NCBI GenBank assembly: GCA_013397435.1
Contig: VZRG01000747.1
Coordinates: 62,001 to 126,000 of the forward strand
Reading direction: 5' to 3'
DNA: 64,000 nucleotides
DNA from: Erythrocercus mccallii
Lineage: Eukaryota; Chordata; Aves; Passeriformes; Dicruridae
Under the pieces are notes generated by a model, which saw only the letters and a program-made list of their open reading frames with translations, did not search any database and was not told the DNA's origin. The translations under genes and the position numbers were made by a program. Positions 36,249 to 48,994 of this stretch are shown here, piece after piece. Positions within the stretch are counted from its first letter, which is position 1. Every line of letters starts with the position of its first letter.

Positions 36249-39200
36249 ACAAAGGATGACTATCTTGACATTGGAAAAGCTCCTGTGACATGAATATTCA
36301 TATATTTCACATAACTTCCACATCTTACTGAGCTTCTATAACTAGAACATAAAGATCTTCCATAACTTTTTGTGGTTTTGTAATAATGTGCAAACTCATC
36401 ACCTGCTTTCTGCACCTGAAATGTAGGTAAATAAATATATATTCTACATATATGTGCAAGTAGATATAATGCTAACTTTACACAGAATAACTTTTTCATT
36501 CATACCAGATGTGAACAAAAGATCAACATGGGGTAAATACATCTATGACTTAAACTCATCCAGAGCTGGATGCAGTATTCCAGTATTCTGTTCTCAGGTG
36601 TGTTCAGTAAAATCTTCAGCTCCCCTTGCTGCACAAGGGTGTTGAAGCAGTTCAATATACCTATTACTTACATGAGCTATGTTGTCATCTGAAATTTCAA
36701 TATCCAAAAGATAGCTGCCTAATACCAGTGACTAATGTTGGCTACTTCCATCTTGAAGGGAAGGACTTTGAGGTGTTTATATGAAAAAAGTCTATCCATA
36801 AAAGTGTTTTCTCATTGTTCTCCTCAGCTTAAGTAGAGAAGGGTCACAACATGCAATCGATTTGTTCAGTTTGCTGAAATCAGTCCCTGCCCAACGTTTC
36901 TGCCTCTCGTTTTCTCATTCTATATGACTAATATAATACATCTACCTGCCTTAGTCTTTATAATGAAATTTCTCTTTTCAGATTTCAAACGTGAAGGGTT
37001 GGATTTTGTTCAGGGAACTGTGAATAGCGGAAGGACTGCACTTGCATGCTCATAGATTCTCCAGTCTTTGCTTTTCACCTAAAAGCTGAAATATTAGACA
37101 GTCTATAGTGTCTGACCTATTAGATCTGTTTAAGGACATACATAGTTGCTATTCCTCTTGGCATGTTTCACACATCAGGCTAGTAAGTAGAACACCCTTC
37201 ACAAGGGCAAAAGAGTAAAGAACGCATTTCATTATTAGGAAAAAAATGAAACTGTATTTTGTGCAGTTTTATTTCACTAAAGATGCTCTATAAACTCTTA
37301 ATCAGTAGTTTCAGACAATGGCAAATTGTTTCTTTCCCTGTTTCAATGGTCATATGCAGTACATCAGAATTTTAACCAGGAAGAAAGCTAAATTTTCTAT
37401 TGGGTAGTTGTGCTGCAGTTTATGGCTGCTTCTTTAAAAGTGTTATGAAGGTGGTTTAGATTTAAAATGGCTCCTTTTGATACAAAGCATAAACTATTTC
37501 AAAGCTATAAAATTATTTTTTTTTATTAAACAAAGAGAAAGGGTATCAAAAGGAAATTCTGTTGACCCAGTCTTGACTAAGACTGAACATTAATAATCTC
37601 AGTGATTTTCAAGTGGAATATTAATAATACAGTATGTTGAATGTAGACGTAAAGTTAAAGTATTACGTTTTTCAATGAACCCCCAAAGATTTGTTTGTGA
37701 AAGTATATTCTAGACAGCATATGCAAAATACTGAATGCAAAATTCTATACAGATAAAGGTAATTCAGACCACTGTCAGAAATTCACATATGATTTCATGT
37801 AGTGCATCTGGGGCTGTCCAGAATGGAGGAAGAAGGCACTGATAGCTGAATCCCTGGGAACTGCTTCTGGAAAAAAAAAAAAAATATATATGGTGTCAAC
37901 CTACAAACAGTTCTAATTTTAAGTTACTCTTGTGCAGTTATTCATGATGCAGGAAATCCCTGCAATTCCATTGTTCAATGTGAGTTTGGGGATTGCCCCA
38001 TAAGGCACCATTATAGTATTTCTAAATTTCCTTGCTCGGTAGTTTAAAATTTATGGCTAAAATAATTTTATCAAGCATTTCTTAACCAAACAAATAGGAC
38101 TGTCTGTACATTTGCCTATAGCTATACTGGTTGCCAGTCTAATACTTTATTGATGCCATCTTTACGTTTATATTTCTGGAGTTCTATCCAACACAGCAAA
38201 TTTCTGTTGCATTGAAGTGATACATAATTTTCTACATAAAACACCCCTGATTAAAAATTAAGTCCTTTTCAATTACAGTCATAGATTGTAGCAGTAAAAT
38301 GTAACATGAAGGAAAATGCAATTAAAACTGTAGTGAACATTTATGTAAATCAAATGTCGGTAGTGAAGCAAATATAATGAGCTAGTCAAACTGTGACTAA
38401 ATCAGATTTGTTAAAGTTTTATAGACATATATTTTCACAGAAAAGAGTGCTGATTCATTTAATTCCCTTTTTTTAGACCAAATACTGAGATAACTTCTGA
38501 ATTATTTTGGTCAGCCTGAGTTATATGAACATATATCTTATTTTTGATAGTTCAGTCTCTGAGAATTTCAACCTGATGGTCTTTATATCTCCATGACCCT
38601 AGCAGTACCGTTATTCAACCATCAAATCATCTCTAGCTTGGGACAAATATAATCTATATTTAAAATCTAAAGAATTTACCACAAAACCACTCCTGAGATT
38701 TTAACACCTGCCTTAATTTGTACTTCTCACATGCTGAGATGTGTCAGGATTGTGTCAGACTTGTCACAAAAAAACATAGTCTTTGAAAAAATCCAAGAAT
38801 TTTTACAGCTTCAAACAGTAAAGGTAATTTCTATGGATATCTCCTGCAATTTTATCCCTACATCTGCATATGGATCAGATTTTCATATACAACCACTGTA
38901 TGCATATGCAATATTTTTTCATCCTTTTCAGAAATTCTAAGTATCCTGTATTGCATCCAAAATAGACTTCTGCTGCATCATTATTTTTTGGTTTGTGCCA
39001 GTCAAGTCAATCTAAAAATTATACTAGTTCTCTTTTAATATTAAAAAAAACTGAATGAATGATGTGTTACTATAGACTCAATGGTGCAAATATTCCGAAG
39101 AAGGGAAAAATCAGTGGTAATGGAGCAGTACGTGCTAAATGTGTTGTTCATTATAAGATTCAATGTTGTAAAAGAAACATTCATTTTAAATGATTGTAAA

Positions 39201-39657
39201 ACCTAAAGATTTTGACAGATTAAATTCAGTACAATTAACAGTCTCCCTTCCATACCAGCTACCACAAATATCAGGTCAGAACTTTGTAGACACTTATCAA
39301 ATTTGAGGTACTTATTTAAAATAACTGATCAAAATTTCAATAACATCTTATTTGGTATCTGTGAACTGTTTTTTGGTAATGACATCTCAGATATCTATGT
39401 CTCTCTTTGATGTTATGCAATACACAAAGATAAAAAAATGGGAATAAATTGAAGCACTGGGAATTGGAATAAGGCTTCTAATTGACAAAATCTCGTTCTA
39501 GGAAAGCACTAGAGCTGGAGTAATGAATTAAATAAACAGGAATTTAAAGAGTAAATGATCATGAAAGAATTCAGCAATTCAAAAAATAGGTATTTATCTT
39601 TTAATAATGACTTTAATGTCTGTAGTTTCTAAGTTTCATAAAAGCTTTTCCAAAATA
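36249..39657. other. Unique AT-rich DNA, no gene seen
   Basis: Apart from a possible CR1 scrap at 36556-36605 and an A-rich run with TA units at 37871-37891, nothing was recognised. The 69-codon frame at 38731-38940 has no supporting context. Confidence 0.5.
36556..36605 (-). mobile_element. Possible CR1 scrap
   Basis: About 35 bases ('ccagagctggatgcagta' and following) match a standard CR1 segment in minus orientation that is also present at 49236-49260. The flanks do not continue the match, so this is a tentative call. Confidence 0.35.
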
Positions 39658-39814
39658 AAGTCCATTTTGACCATTTTCGGTCCATCTTGGGTGTAGCCCT
39701 GGCCAGGCTCTTGTACTGCCCAAGGTGTATTGTCTTTAAGGTCTTTTAATAAATACCTACTTTATTCTTTCACTCTGTCTAGTCTCTGGTCTAGGTCAGC
39801 CTCTCAAGTCATCA
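39658..39814 (+). mobile_element. 3' end of an ERVL-type LTR (fragment)
   Basis: The block has the layout of an LTR R-U5 end: AATAAA at 39748-39753, then 'tacctactttattctttcac' and a 'ctctgtctagtctctggtct-aggtcagcctctcaag-catca' close. I recognise this tail from a widespread bird LTR group. The 5' part of the LTR, any target duplication and all internal sequence are missing. It is a different group from the other LTRs of the window. Confidence 0.65.
39748..39753 (+). terminator. Polyadenylation signal AATAAA of the LTR fragment
   Basis: AATAAA sits about 60 bases before the LTR 3' end, the usual place for a retroviral R region. Confidence 0.55.
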
Positions 39815-42227
39815 GTTATATTTACAGTTAAACATAGTGACAGCAAGTCAGATGTTTTTCTTGATTGTGGAATGTGATATTTAAAAAGAATCAAAACGCA
39901 CCCTTGAACCTATCTACCATATGCCAGTCACTGAGAAATTAACACAGCCAGACTAAAGTCTGTGTCTGGATTTGGGGCTTTTTTCAGTATTCTTAATTTC
40001 ATACTTCATAAATTATACAGAGGTCTTGACTAAACTCTGTTTCTTCAGTAGTCCAGAATATATAATCAAATGATACCAGAATAATAATAGATAACAAAGA
40101 AAGAACGTCTCTGCTCTGTGCCTATGTGATGATCATACTGGGGTACTCTGCTACCATATCACCCCACAATGATTATTTTTAATTTCTGGCTCCTGCAAAC
40201 TGGAATCAGATTGACTATTCTATGACATCTCAACTGTCAATAGAGAGTAATTCACAAAAAAATTTTTGATCTACATTTTCTTGAAGCAATTTCTTAGAAA
40301 AAAAGGATGTTAACTTGTCTTCTCTGACTATATGTCTTCAGGGCATTCATGTCAGTATCTTCTTATTACCTACCATCTTCAATCTTGTTCAGTTAACAGT
40401 CAGCATAGCCATTTACTTACCATGCAAACAGAATTAAGGTTATGTTTAAAACAATAGCTTCCAGCTGTTTCCAGCTTCAATCATTAAAAAATACAACATT
40501 CTGGTCAATTCAGAGAGTAGCTGTCAGTTTTGTTCAAAAATATAATTTAGCAAGCATAGTAAATAAGAAATTAAGCTGTAATGTAATAAAAGGCTTTTAG
40601 ATTGACTTCCACAGTGTTGTTGCTTGGCTGCTGTGTATAAAAGATAAAAATAATGTATGCAAATTAGATTAAGTTGAAATTAAAGATTCTAGCAGAGAAT
40701 GGCTAAAAAAGCCTATTTTATTTTATTGTTTGTAAGTAGATAAATATTTCGCCAGTAGGCATGAAAACAGCAGAAACTGTGTTACTGAGTTAATTTGAGC
40801 TTTTCATTCACTTCTCATCCTCCCTCAGAAATTACTGGTGATAAACCATTAAATCACAAGAATACATCAATCTGCTGACAGACCAAGGTGAATTTTTAAT
40901 ATTTACTTGGAAAATAGCACAAAGCATGCAGTTTATGAATAGATATTATTTTAAAAATAATTTTGTCAAAAATAGCTATTTATGAGATTATCATCCCTTG
41001 TCTGCTCATACTTTCTACCTTTTCACTTACATATATTATCAAGCTGTTGACAACTGCTGATATTGTTACAATTACACAGCTTTTAACTTTGATTTCATGC
41101 CTTCACACTTTCCATGTCTTATCTTCCTTTAAAAACATACAAGGCCACTACATATTTTTTTCCTTAACTTCCTTAATATTTTTCCTTGATATTAAGTAGA
41201 AGGTGGCTTAAAAAACTTGCACATGAATTCACAGCTGCACAGATGAAAGGCTCTGCAGTGACAGTACAATGCCCTGTGTTTATTAAACAATTTAATGTTT
41301 CTTCAGTAAGGTGTATACACCAGTTCTATCCACTTTTAAATTTTAAGAGATCGAGATAAAGCCAATCTTTTTTTTGTTTAAATATACATAAAACCAAATA
41401 AAATAGCCATTTGTCTTTGATGTAAATGCTAACTTAAAATACTGTCTGGAAACTCCCAAATGTTTCTTTGAGGATTTTATTGTTCACAGCAGAACTTCTG
41501 CTTCCATTTTTCAAAGGAAAGATGAGACTAAGTGAGATAAAGGCGTGAACTCCCAGGAGTAGCCACATGTCTGAGAAGCACTGTTAAAACCTTCTAAGTA
41601 GTTGGCTTTAAGTTCATCAGCAAGGACTAGGTAGTATTATCCTCTGTACGCTGCTCAGAGTTGTAAAGGAAATCTGTAACAGACTTGGGAAAATACCTAC
41701 ACCTCTACCTATTCAGGTTGTTTAATTCTAAAAAAAACCCCAAAAGTAACTTCATCAAAGTCATCACAGGTTCCATAGTAGTACAAAAACTTCACATGGA
41801 ATTAACTGTCTATTTACATCATATGAGTAAGAATGAATGTCCACATTAATCTTAAGTATGCCTGATATATATAAAGAATGACAATCTTGATAGATTCTGG
41901 TTTTAGTAACTCTTCATTTTGTTTTGTTTCGTTTCTCTAGTTCCTAAATATTTTCTTTGGGTCTCCTAAAATGTTAGTACTGGATTTGGCCAGATGTTAA
42001 TCATTCTGCTTGGTGATTATTTTTGTTGTTGCTGTTATTATGTTTATGTGATTATCTCAATAATTTGTGAGTAGGTGATTGTGAAATTGGTATCTTAATA
42101 GAGAATTTCTTGGTGATGAAGCTGGACATGTTCTGGAAGGTTTTAGGGTGGCTATATTTACAGGGCTTTCAGCATGACTTCATGATCCAGTGCCAAGCCC
42201 AATGTCATCTTTGTTCCCTGCCAGTGA
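39815..42227. other. Unique AT-rich DNA, no gene seen
   Basis: No gene or mobile element was recognised. The hydrophobic 78-codon frame at 40963-41199 reflects AT-rich composition; no start or splice context supports it. Confidence 0.5.
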
Positions 42228-42325
42228 CATAACTCTGGCTGTTGGGCCGTGGGCAGGAACATCTTCCACTGCCTTGAACACTTCTAGGGATGGGACATAT
42301 ATTACTTGACAGGTTCCCTTAAAAA
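42228..42325 (-). mobile_element. CR1 LINE 3' UTR fragment
   Basis: On the + strand 'gggcaggaacatcttccact' (42250-42269) is followed by 'gccttgaacacttctaggga' and 'tgggacat'. This is the standard CR1 3' UTR read backwards, with a gap where the usual 'agaccaggttgctc' block should be. Both ends are lost. Confidence 0.6.
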
Positions 42326-43059
42326 AAAAACTTCTGTACTTCTAGTTTCACAGGACCGTATCTAGCACAGTTCCAATCAAACCAATCTTTAAAATCTACT
42401 GATGTAGCTCCTCAAAAAAAGTTGTGTCAACACTGTCAAGAAGCATGTTCTCACATCACTATGAGATACATTTTTTGACTGACAACATTGAATGAATTCT
42501 GGTTCAGTTAGAAGTTTTATTTTGGGATCTGCCATCTCATTCAAAACATTCAAAACAAAGCCTGGATTCATTCAGGTGACATTTCACATCTAACAGGACA
42601 CTGGGTCAAGTTCCTTACATTTTCCTATTTCACAAAAGTAACATATATTCACAGATTCTTGTAGTAATGATGCAGCAATAATGTGGGCTATAGCACAACC
42701 TTCAGATTACTTATAAAGACAAAAAGAAAAACAAAAAATTGCGAAAGCATCTGCATAAGTACAGAATGACATCTACAACTTAACAATAAAAAAGGCATGA
42801 CACAAAGCCTAAAGGAGATTTAGATCAAGTACTGTGCAATAGGAGCACAGAATTGACTTTTCTGTTTGGTTTTGAAACTACCAATTATTATCTGAAGTTT
42901 GTGCATTCAGCAATATCAGTTTAACCAGTACTTGGTATGAGAACATAAAAAATGCAGTTGCATGTCTTAAAACAGTGACAAAGAAGGAAATTCCAATAAA
43001 ATAAGCCACCACAACAGAACTTTTGGTAAATATAGATAACAACAACAGGAAGATGATAA
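42326..43059. other. Unique DNA, no gene seen
   Basis: Nothing recognised. The upstream part of the LTR at 43060-43473 may reach into this interval, since its 5' edge is not resolved. Confidence 0.4.
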
Positions 43060-43473
43060 TTCCAGGCCTGCTGAAGCAGATCCAGACAAAAAAAAATGCC
43101 ACCATGGCAAATTGAGGGAAAGGAAGCAAGTGCTCTTAACATACCACATCAAGTTATGGAAATAGCATCTCTGGCCTATGGATACAGGATTTGGATTGTA
43201 TAGAAGAGTTATCTCCAGAAGAATGACTCTGGGACCCCAATACCAAGACTGAGGTGAAGAAGTTCCAGAGGGATACAAGAATCCACGATGGTGACATCTT
43301 TTGCATAATCTCATTCTCACTTTCTTTTTCTTCCTTTTCCCCTCTCTCTCTTCCCATATATTTTTATCTGTCTATGTCATATTTACTGTTAAATAAAATC
43401 CATAGTATTGACTTTGGCATATGGTCTTGTTTGCACCTTGGTTTGGACACAGACATCTCTTATAATCATAACA
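43060..43473 (+). mobile_element. LTR-like element with polyadenylation signal (5' edge unresolved)
   Basis: The segment has an LTR-like order: a 'gaccccaataccaagactga' block (43232-43251), a pyrimidine-rich run (43321-43357), AATAAA at 43392-43397, and a closing 'tataatcataaca' with terminal CA at 43472-43473. The tail resembles bird ERVL-type LTRs as I recall them. No matching target duplication was found, so the left boundary is a guess and the copy may be truncated. The overlapping minus frames (42967-43320, 43154-43357) are incidental. Confidence 0.5.
43392..43397 (+). terminator. Polyadenylation signal AATAAA of the LTR-like element
   Basis: AATAAA lies downstream of the pyrimidine run and about 80 bases before the proposed LTR end. 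Confidence 0.45.
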
Positions 43474-44019
43474 CCTAGTAACTCATATCTGACTCAGTGA
43501 GACATGTCATGTGATGAGAAGATTAATTTTAGCTTAAAAAATATTCTGTAATACAGAAGGGGAAATTTCCAGGGTTTGAAATCTGCTAATATTCTTTAAG
43601 AACTGAATTTGCTGAACTCTGTCAGTTCATGATTTGGGGCAAATTTTGATTCCTTTTCAAGCAATAAGTATCATTCATTCTGTAACTGAAGCTTGTATAA
43701 GTTGAAACCACATAATTTATCTCAAGTACAGTTGAAAATATGAGATCTTATCTGCAGCTAAGTACAAATAGGTAAGCAAAGGAAATGTTCCAGCATGAGA
43801 AATTAAGTTAAAATAAGTCACCAATCACCTATGGCATTTGTCCAAGAACCCAGTGAAATCAAAGGAAAGATGAGCAGTGCTGGCAGGAAAATTATGCAAT
43901 TAAAATTGTATTCTGCTCCCACTAAATTTAATGAGTCTTCAACTAGTGACAAAGGAATCAGGATTAGACCTTTCATCATTAAGTAGCTATTAAACCAGAG
44001 AGCGAGAGGGCTGACAACA

Positions 44020-44285
44020 TTGTACTTCTTTTTAAAGAGGTGCTAAAGATGATCCAAGAAATTACTGCCTGATGTGCTTTATTCTGGTGTTTGGAAAAAA
44101 TGTTCTCACACAAAACAAAACAAAAAAATCCATTAATGGAGGAGTCATAAACCACCTAGATGCACCTAATACATTAGGGAGAAACTACTAATGACTTTTG
44201 AAAGGTGACTTATGCCTCCTAGAATTCTTTAAGGGCTCTTGCAAAATAGAGGATGGAGAAACATATGTACTTAACTTGATGTAAT
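44020..44285 (+). mobile_element. CR1 LINE fragment, ORF2 reverse transcriptase region
   Basis: An old + strand piece from inside CR1 ORF2. The text 'gaaattactgcctgatgtgc ... attctggtgtttggaaaa' stands for the block that encodes 'NYRPVSLT-VPGK' in CR1, and 'tgcctcctagaattctttaa' at about 44214-44233 for the block that encodes 'LIEFF'. It ends near 'atatgtacttaacttgatg', close to the VYLDF motif. Neither the 5' leader nor the 3' UTR is present. It differs from the GC-richer subfamilies seen elsewhere in the window and looks like an older lineage. Confidence 0.6.
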
Positions 44286-46223
44286 TCTGTATAACAGAGC
44301 TTTCTCCTTTGTAAAGTGCAATTATACTACCATAATTCTACTCTATTGGAAAGGCCTGGTACTAGTAAACATTTGAGATTAAAAAAAAGAATAGCCAAAA
44401 CCTTAGAATCTTTCTGTATAAACATATTACTTAAAGTCTTCATCACTACTGCTATGTAAATCTTACTCTGGCATTGATAAACATCTGCCTTTGAAAAGAC
44501 GAAAGCATAGGTAAATGTGGAAATACAATCTAATAATTCTCAGATTTAATAAAAGACATGTACATTTCATTCAATATTTTACATCCATGAACACAATATC
44601 AGTTGTGCCTCTTCAAACTTGAACTTGCTTATTTATCCAGATGCAGTTACAATTTCATGCAACTACACCCTGAAAGCTATGTTTGAAAACCTGTCTCTTC
44701 GGATCAAATATTGCCATTGGATTTTTTTTTTCCCCAGAGGTAGTGTTATTTTTTTATCAATTTAAGAAAAAAATCCAAATATCTTACATAAAATTTTGTT
44801 TGTCTCCTTGATTTTTTATTCAACCATTCACTACATTGAATCCTGTTTAAGTAATTATTTAATACAACCCTACATAAAAGTTTTGATTTTTCAAAATATA
44901 ATACACAGGACTTGCAAATAAATGAGAAAATTTTGATTAGACATTTAACATTGTGTGGCTGTGGTACTTTGTTAACTAAAGTATGTTATTATTTATGGTA
45001 CATTAGAAGTGTAGATTGCCACATAAAATGCATTTTTAAGAATAAAAAATATGGACTACAAATGGTCAATTTCAAAGTAATTACAGTAATGTTCACAGGA
45101 TATAAATTCCACTGGAGTGAATTATTTCTGATTTGTATGCATTCATGTGTTGTAGATATATTTAATAATTCTACTGATGCACATAATTTGCTAGCACCAT
45201 AGAATGTTTGGAATGCTAAACTCGAGAGATTATTCAGAAGCTATTTCTTCTAGAGATGCGATCATTTACAATTTGACATTTTTCCTTGCCCCCTTAGTCT
45301 TCCCTTCTTTTTAGCTAAGTAAAATAATGCACATATCCATTCAATTGCTGAAGCTTTTCCTTTACATTGTTCCATCCATTACTGCATAGGCTGCATGAGA
45401 TATAAGGCAGTGCTTAATTTAGGCAACAGTCGAATATTATTTTTAGATGCTGCACTGACAATTGCTTGATGACCTTCTGTAAAGTCTATCAATTGCATTT
45501 GTTCAGTAATTATTTGCTCGATCTATGCCTCAACATTTACCATGTCTTCTTCACAAAGCAATTAGGTATATTATGATACATATTAAGAGGGAAGTAAGTC
45601 TTGACAACAAAATAGGACCTGGTTTTTGAAGACATTCTCGGATTGGAAGTACCAGCCACTTACTCATTAAATCAAAGTATTCCAGAATTACTGACTTTCA
45701 AAACATACTGCAAGAAGCAGATTAAAAATCTTCAGAAAAGATCATACATGAATATGCAGACATTTGCTGAATTTCTTCCATCTGCTAAATATATAATTGT
45801 GTCAGAAAAGAAACCAGAGACCTTTTTGACAAATATCCTGCTGAATATTCTCGTAGTTTTATTTAATTGTTTTGAACTAAACAGTAAATATTCTCCAGGT
45901 TCAGAGAGAACGAGGAGAAATGGGGAAAAGAGGGGTCCCCATTAGAAAGTAAGGAGGAAAACATAATTTCCATTGCTGAATCCCCTGAGTGTAGCCAGTA
46001 TATTTAGGACCTTAGTGTATACAAAGACCAAATTTCCCTCACATAAAACCACCATGAATTCAGTGCTTCTTCCATTGCAGCTGGGGTCTTCATAGCTTCA
46101 AGGTTTTAATAAGTTGGGCTTTTTTTCTCCTCAGTGCAGTTATGGTAGAGATTGAAAAATAGATCTCAAGAGAAACTATTTTTGTCTCAATCTATTCCTC
46201 TCTACAACAGTCCCATTTTGAAG
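44286..46223. other. Unique AT-rich DNA, no gene seen
   Basis: No gene was recognised. The 96- and 100-codon frames (44912-45202 and 45643-45945) have no convincing domain, splice or start context. The part at about 45280-45560 has fewer low-complexity runs than its surroundings (see findings). Confidence 0.5.
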
Positions 46224-46228
46224 ACCTC
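46224..46228. repeat. Target site duplication (ACCTC), left copy
   Basis: Five bases before the LTR edge TGTCTTGG, repeated at 46955-46959. Confidence 0.85.
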
Positions 46229-46954
46229 TGTCTTGGTTTGAAAGACAGGTATCTGCTAAGGGGCAGAGCCTCCTTAGGAAATGTAGAATTCAAATCCCCT
46301 CCCTCCAAATTATTATAATTTAGGAAATTAAAGGGGTTTTCAGGCAGAGTTACGGGGATAGGGATAACAGTTCTTTACTAGTATTTATAACAATGCAAAC
46401 AAACAACAATTACAGCAATAATACTAAACAGAACCAGGCAAAAACCTCGAGAGGCTTTGCTTTCACAAAGCTTGGGGCAGTCTGATCTCGCTCAAGAGCA
46501 CCAGGCTGGAACGGTGGAAAAAGATCCTGGGCTGGAGGGTGAGATCCAAAGCTCTGTCAGTGTGGCTGGAGCAGCAGGGATGTCCCAGCAGGGGAGGAGA
46601 CACAGTGCAGCAGAAATACCTCAGAGCAGTGCCAAAGAAAAGGCAGTGGGAGGACAGGATCATCCCAACAGGGCAGGAGAAGATGAACTCAAAGGGTTCC
46701 AGGGCTCAGGAGCCAATGATGGTAGATTTTTCTCAGAACCAGAACCGGTGGGGACAATGAAAATCCTCCTGCAGCAGCAGCCAGACCTGCCCTCTCTGAT
46801 GGCAGGAGCAAGAGAGCACAACTACCCCCCACCTTGTCCTTTCCCTGCCTTGATCAAGCACCCATAAACATTCAGCAATTAGTTCCCTAGCAACCCATTG
46901 GGAAAAAATTCCACAAGCAAGGAAAAAGAAGGAAAAAAAATCCAACTCCCAACA
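46229..46954 (-). mobile_element. Solo LTR, ERVL-type endogenous retrovirus (726 bp)
   Basis: A complete solo LTR on the minus strand with ACCTC duplications. In its own sense it begins TGTTGGGAG and ends CCAAGACA. The last 150 or so bases (46229-46375 on the + strand) match the end of the LTR at 14804-15579 closely, including a shared 'aattataataatttggaggg' block, while the rest of the U3 part is different. It is G+C-rich in the middle. The 136-codon frame 46457-46867 and its overlapping neighbours lie wholly inside the LTR and are not genes. No viral coding sequence remains. Confidence 0.88.
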
Positions 46955-46959
46955 ACCTC
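46955..46959. repeat. Target site duplication (ACCTC), right copy
   Basis: Exact repeat of 46224-46228, after the terminal CA of the LTR on the + strand. Confidence 0.85.
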
Positions 46960-48994
46960 CAAACATAAAATTTGATATATGGACTCATTATCATATGTAG
47001 TGTCTTTATTAAGTAGATAGTTCCTTTATAATGCCCTGTCACTCTTTACTAGTCACACAGCAAGACATGGATGGCATGGTGTCTTAGCTGGCACTACTTG
47101 CATCTTTGAAGCAAAGAAGAATGGTTTCATTCTCCTGCTACCAGTATTTTATCACTTCAGAAAAATTCTATTAATCACAACACATATAAAGAGCAATTGC
47201 TGTAATACTTGCTGGATCTCAAAGTAAGCAATAAATTTAGTCTGGAAGGGAGTTCTAGATCATATCTAATGTCACCTTCTGCTCAAAATATTACCATATT
47301 CATTGCTAGAGCAAGTTGCTCTGGGCCTTCCAGAGCAGAAAGGGCTTGGGTGGGGAATTAGGAGGCTTAGCAGTTGTAGTTGCCTCACAGAGCAGCCAGC
47401 AATAGCAAATTCTCAAGAATGAAGAGGAAGAAATAAAGTATCATAATTACATTTTTTTTAATGAGAACATCTCTGAAGGAAAAGTGGAAAAATATCTTTC
47501 CCAAAGCTGTCTGGGAAACATACTCAATTTTTCAGATATTGTACAAATGATCTACCTTTAGAGCAAAACGAAATAATTTTTTAGACAGTTAAAACCTATG
47601 ACACAGAGCCTGGATTGTGATGTCCTCTATGAGTTTACATATTGCATATCATATATCATATTGTCTGTCACAATAGAGTGGTGCATTAGGATTCAGCCAT
47701 AGTAGCTAATTATCCACAAAAAATCATCATGACAACTAGGCACGATTATACGATGCAGATATCACATGTTTACCATGTTGATAAGGTAGAAACAATTAGG
47801 TAAGCAGGGAACGAGACAAATGAAGCTAAATTTCTTCACTTAAAAGGCCTTCATCAGTCGCATTTTTTGATATATAATATCAATTAATATTGATTTCAAT
47901 TATTTAATTTATTTTGAAAAATCTGCGATATTGATTTTTTCTTTTTTTTCATTCTGAAAAACTAAATTCCTTTTATTTTTCTTTTGAAACCCAGTTTGCC
48001 TCAGAAAGGTTAAGTTTCTTAAGACAAGTTATACTATAATTAGAGGATATCAGATTTTAAATGAGGTACCACTTGTGGGATTTGAAATTCTATAGCTTTC
48101 AGAAAAATCTCAGTAAAATATAATTACTCTAAATTCTTAGCACATCACACGAGTCAAGTTCGAGGGTTCATTTTGTAGCCAAATAGTAACTTTTTTCCTG
48201 CTAATGAGGAAAGCATTTTAACCTGTTGAGGAAAGGTATTTCTGGAAACCTCTAAACTTTTATTTGAAAGCACTAGGAAAACACCTCACTTTGTGTAACT
48301 TCTCCTGTGTTACTGTCTGCTCATGTTTGTTTTATTCTATTTTAAAAAAGAAAAGTTATTATCTCTGTTTATTTTTAGTCTAGAAACAGTAAAACAGATA
48401 CACATGTAGCAGCAAGATATAAAAGCAGCAAATTAGTATATTGACTATGTCAATAAATAACACTCCTTTGGCTTGAATGGGAAAAAAGGTTTCAATAAAA
48501 TAAATAAGAAAAAATATATATTTTTTTTATTCAGAAATGACACTAGTGACAATATATTTGAAAATTTAAGATGGTTTTTAAATTTTCTTGAACTTTTCAG
48601 TGTTTTAAAAAATGGGATTAATGTTTTATTTTCTTTTTTCAAGCTAATCTCAGTCCATCAATATTTAAGATTAAAAGATTGATGATATATTTCTAGCCTT
48701 CTACACAAGATATATTTTTTCTAAGGAATCAAAAAGATTTTTTAATCTTTAGGTTATAGAAATTATAAGTTTTCAGCTTTGAAAATTTTTATTTGAAGAT
48801 TAAGAGATAAGTTGAAATGTGTAAGTTCTGGACATTTTTAAAACAAAATGAAGGGAAACTTGGCAAAGTGAAGTATTTTCAAAAACCAGTTTTCTGTGCC
48901 ATGAGAGGCCACTTGGAGCTCTCAGGTACATACCTTTAGAATTTAAGTGGTCAGATAATATTAAGTTTTTAAATGCTTGAAAAATAATTGATTG
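46960..48994. other. Unique AT-rich DNA, no gene seen
   Basis: No gene or mobile element was recognised. The part from 47870 to 48800 is especially A/T-rich, and its frames (48445-48682) are rich in Lys, Phe and Asn, as expected of such sequence. Confidence 0.55.

Noticed and set aside
42967..43320. 117-codon minus strand frame with hydrophobic C-terminal part
   Set aside because: It overlaps the LTR-like element and two other frames on the same strand; hydrophobic residues arise from its pyrimidine-rich composition.
45643..45945. 100-codon + strand frame in unique DNA
   Set aside because: The translation looks random, no start or splice context is present, and frames of this size are expected in AT-rich DNA of this length.
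46457..46867. 136-codon open frame, rich in Gln, Gly and Glu
   Set aside because: It lies wholly within the ERVL-type LTR at 46229-46954 and is antisense to it. The open frame reflects the G+C-rich LTR body.
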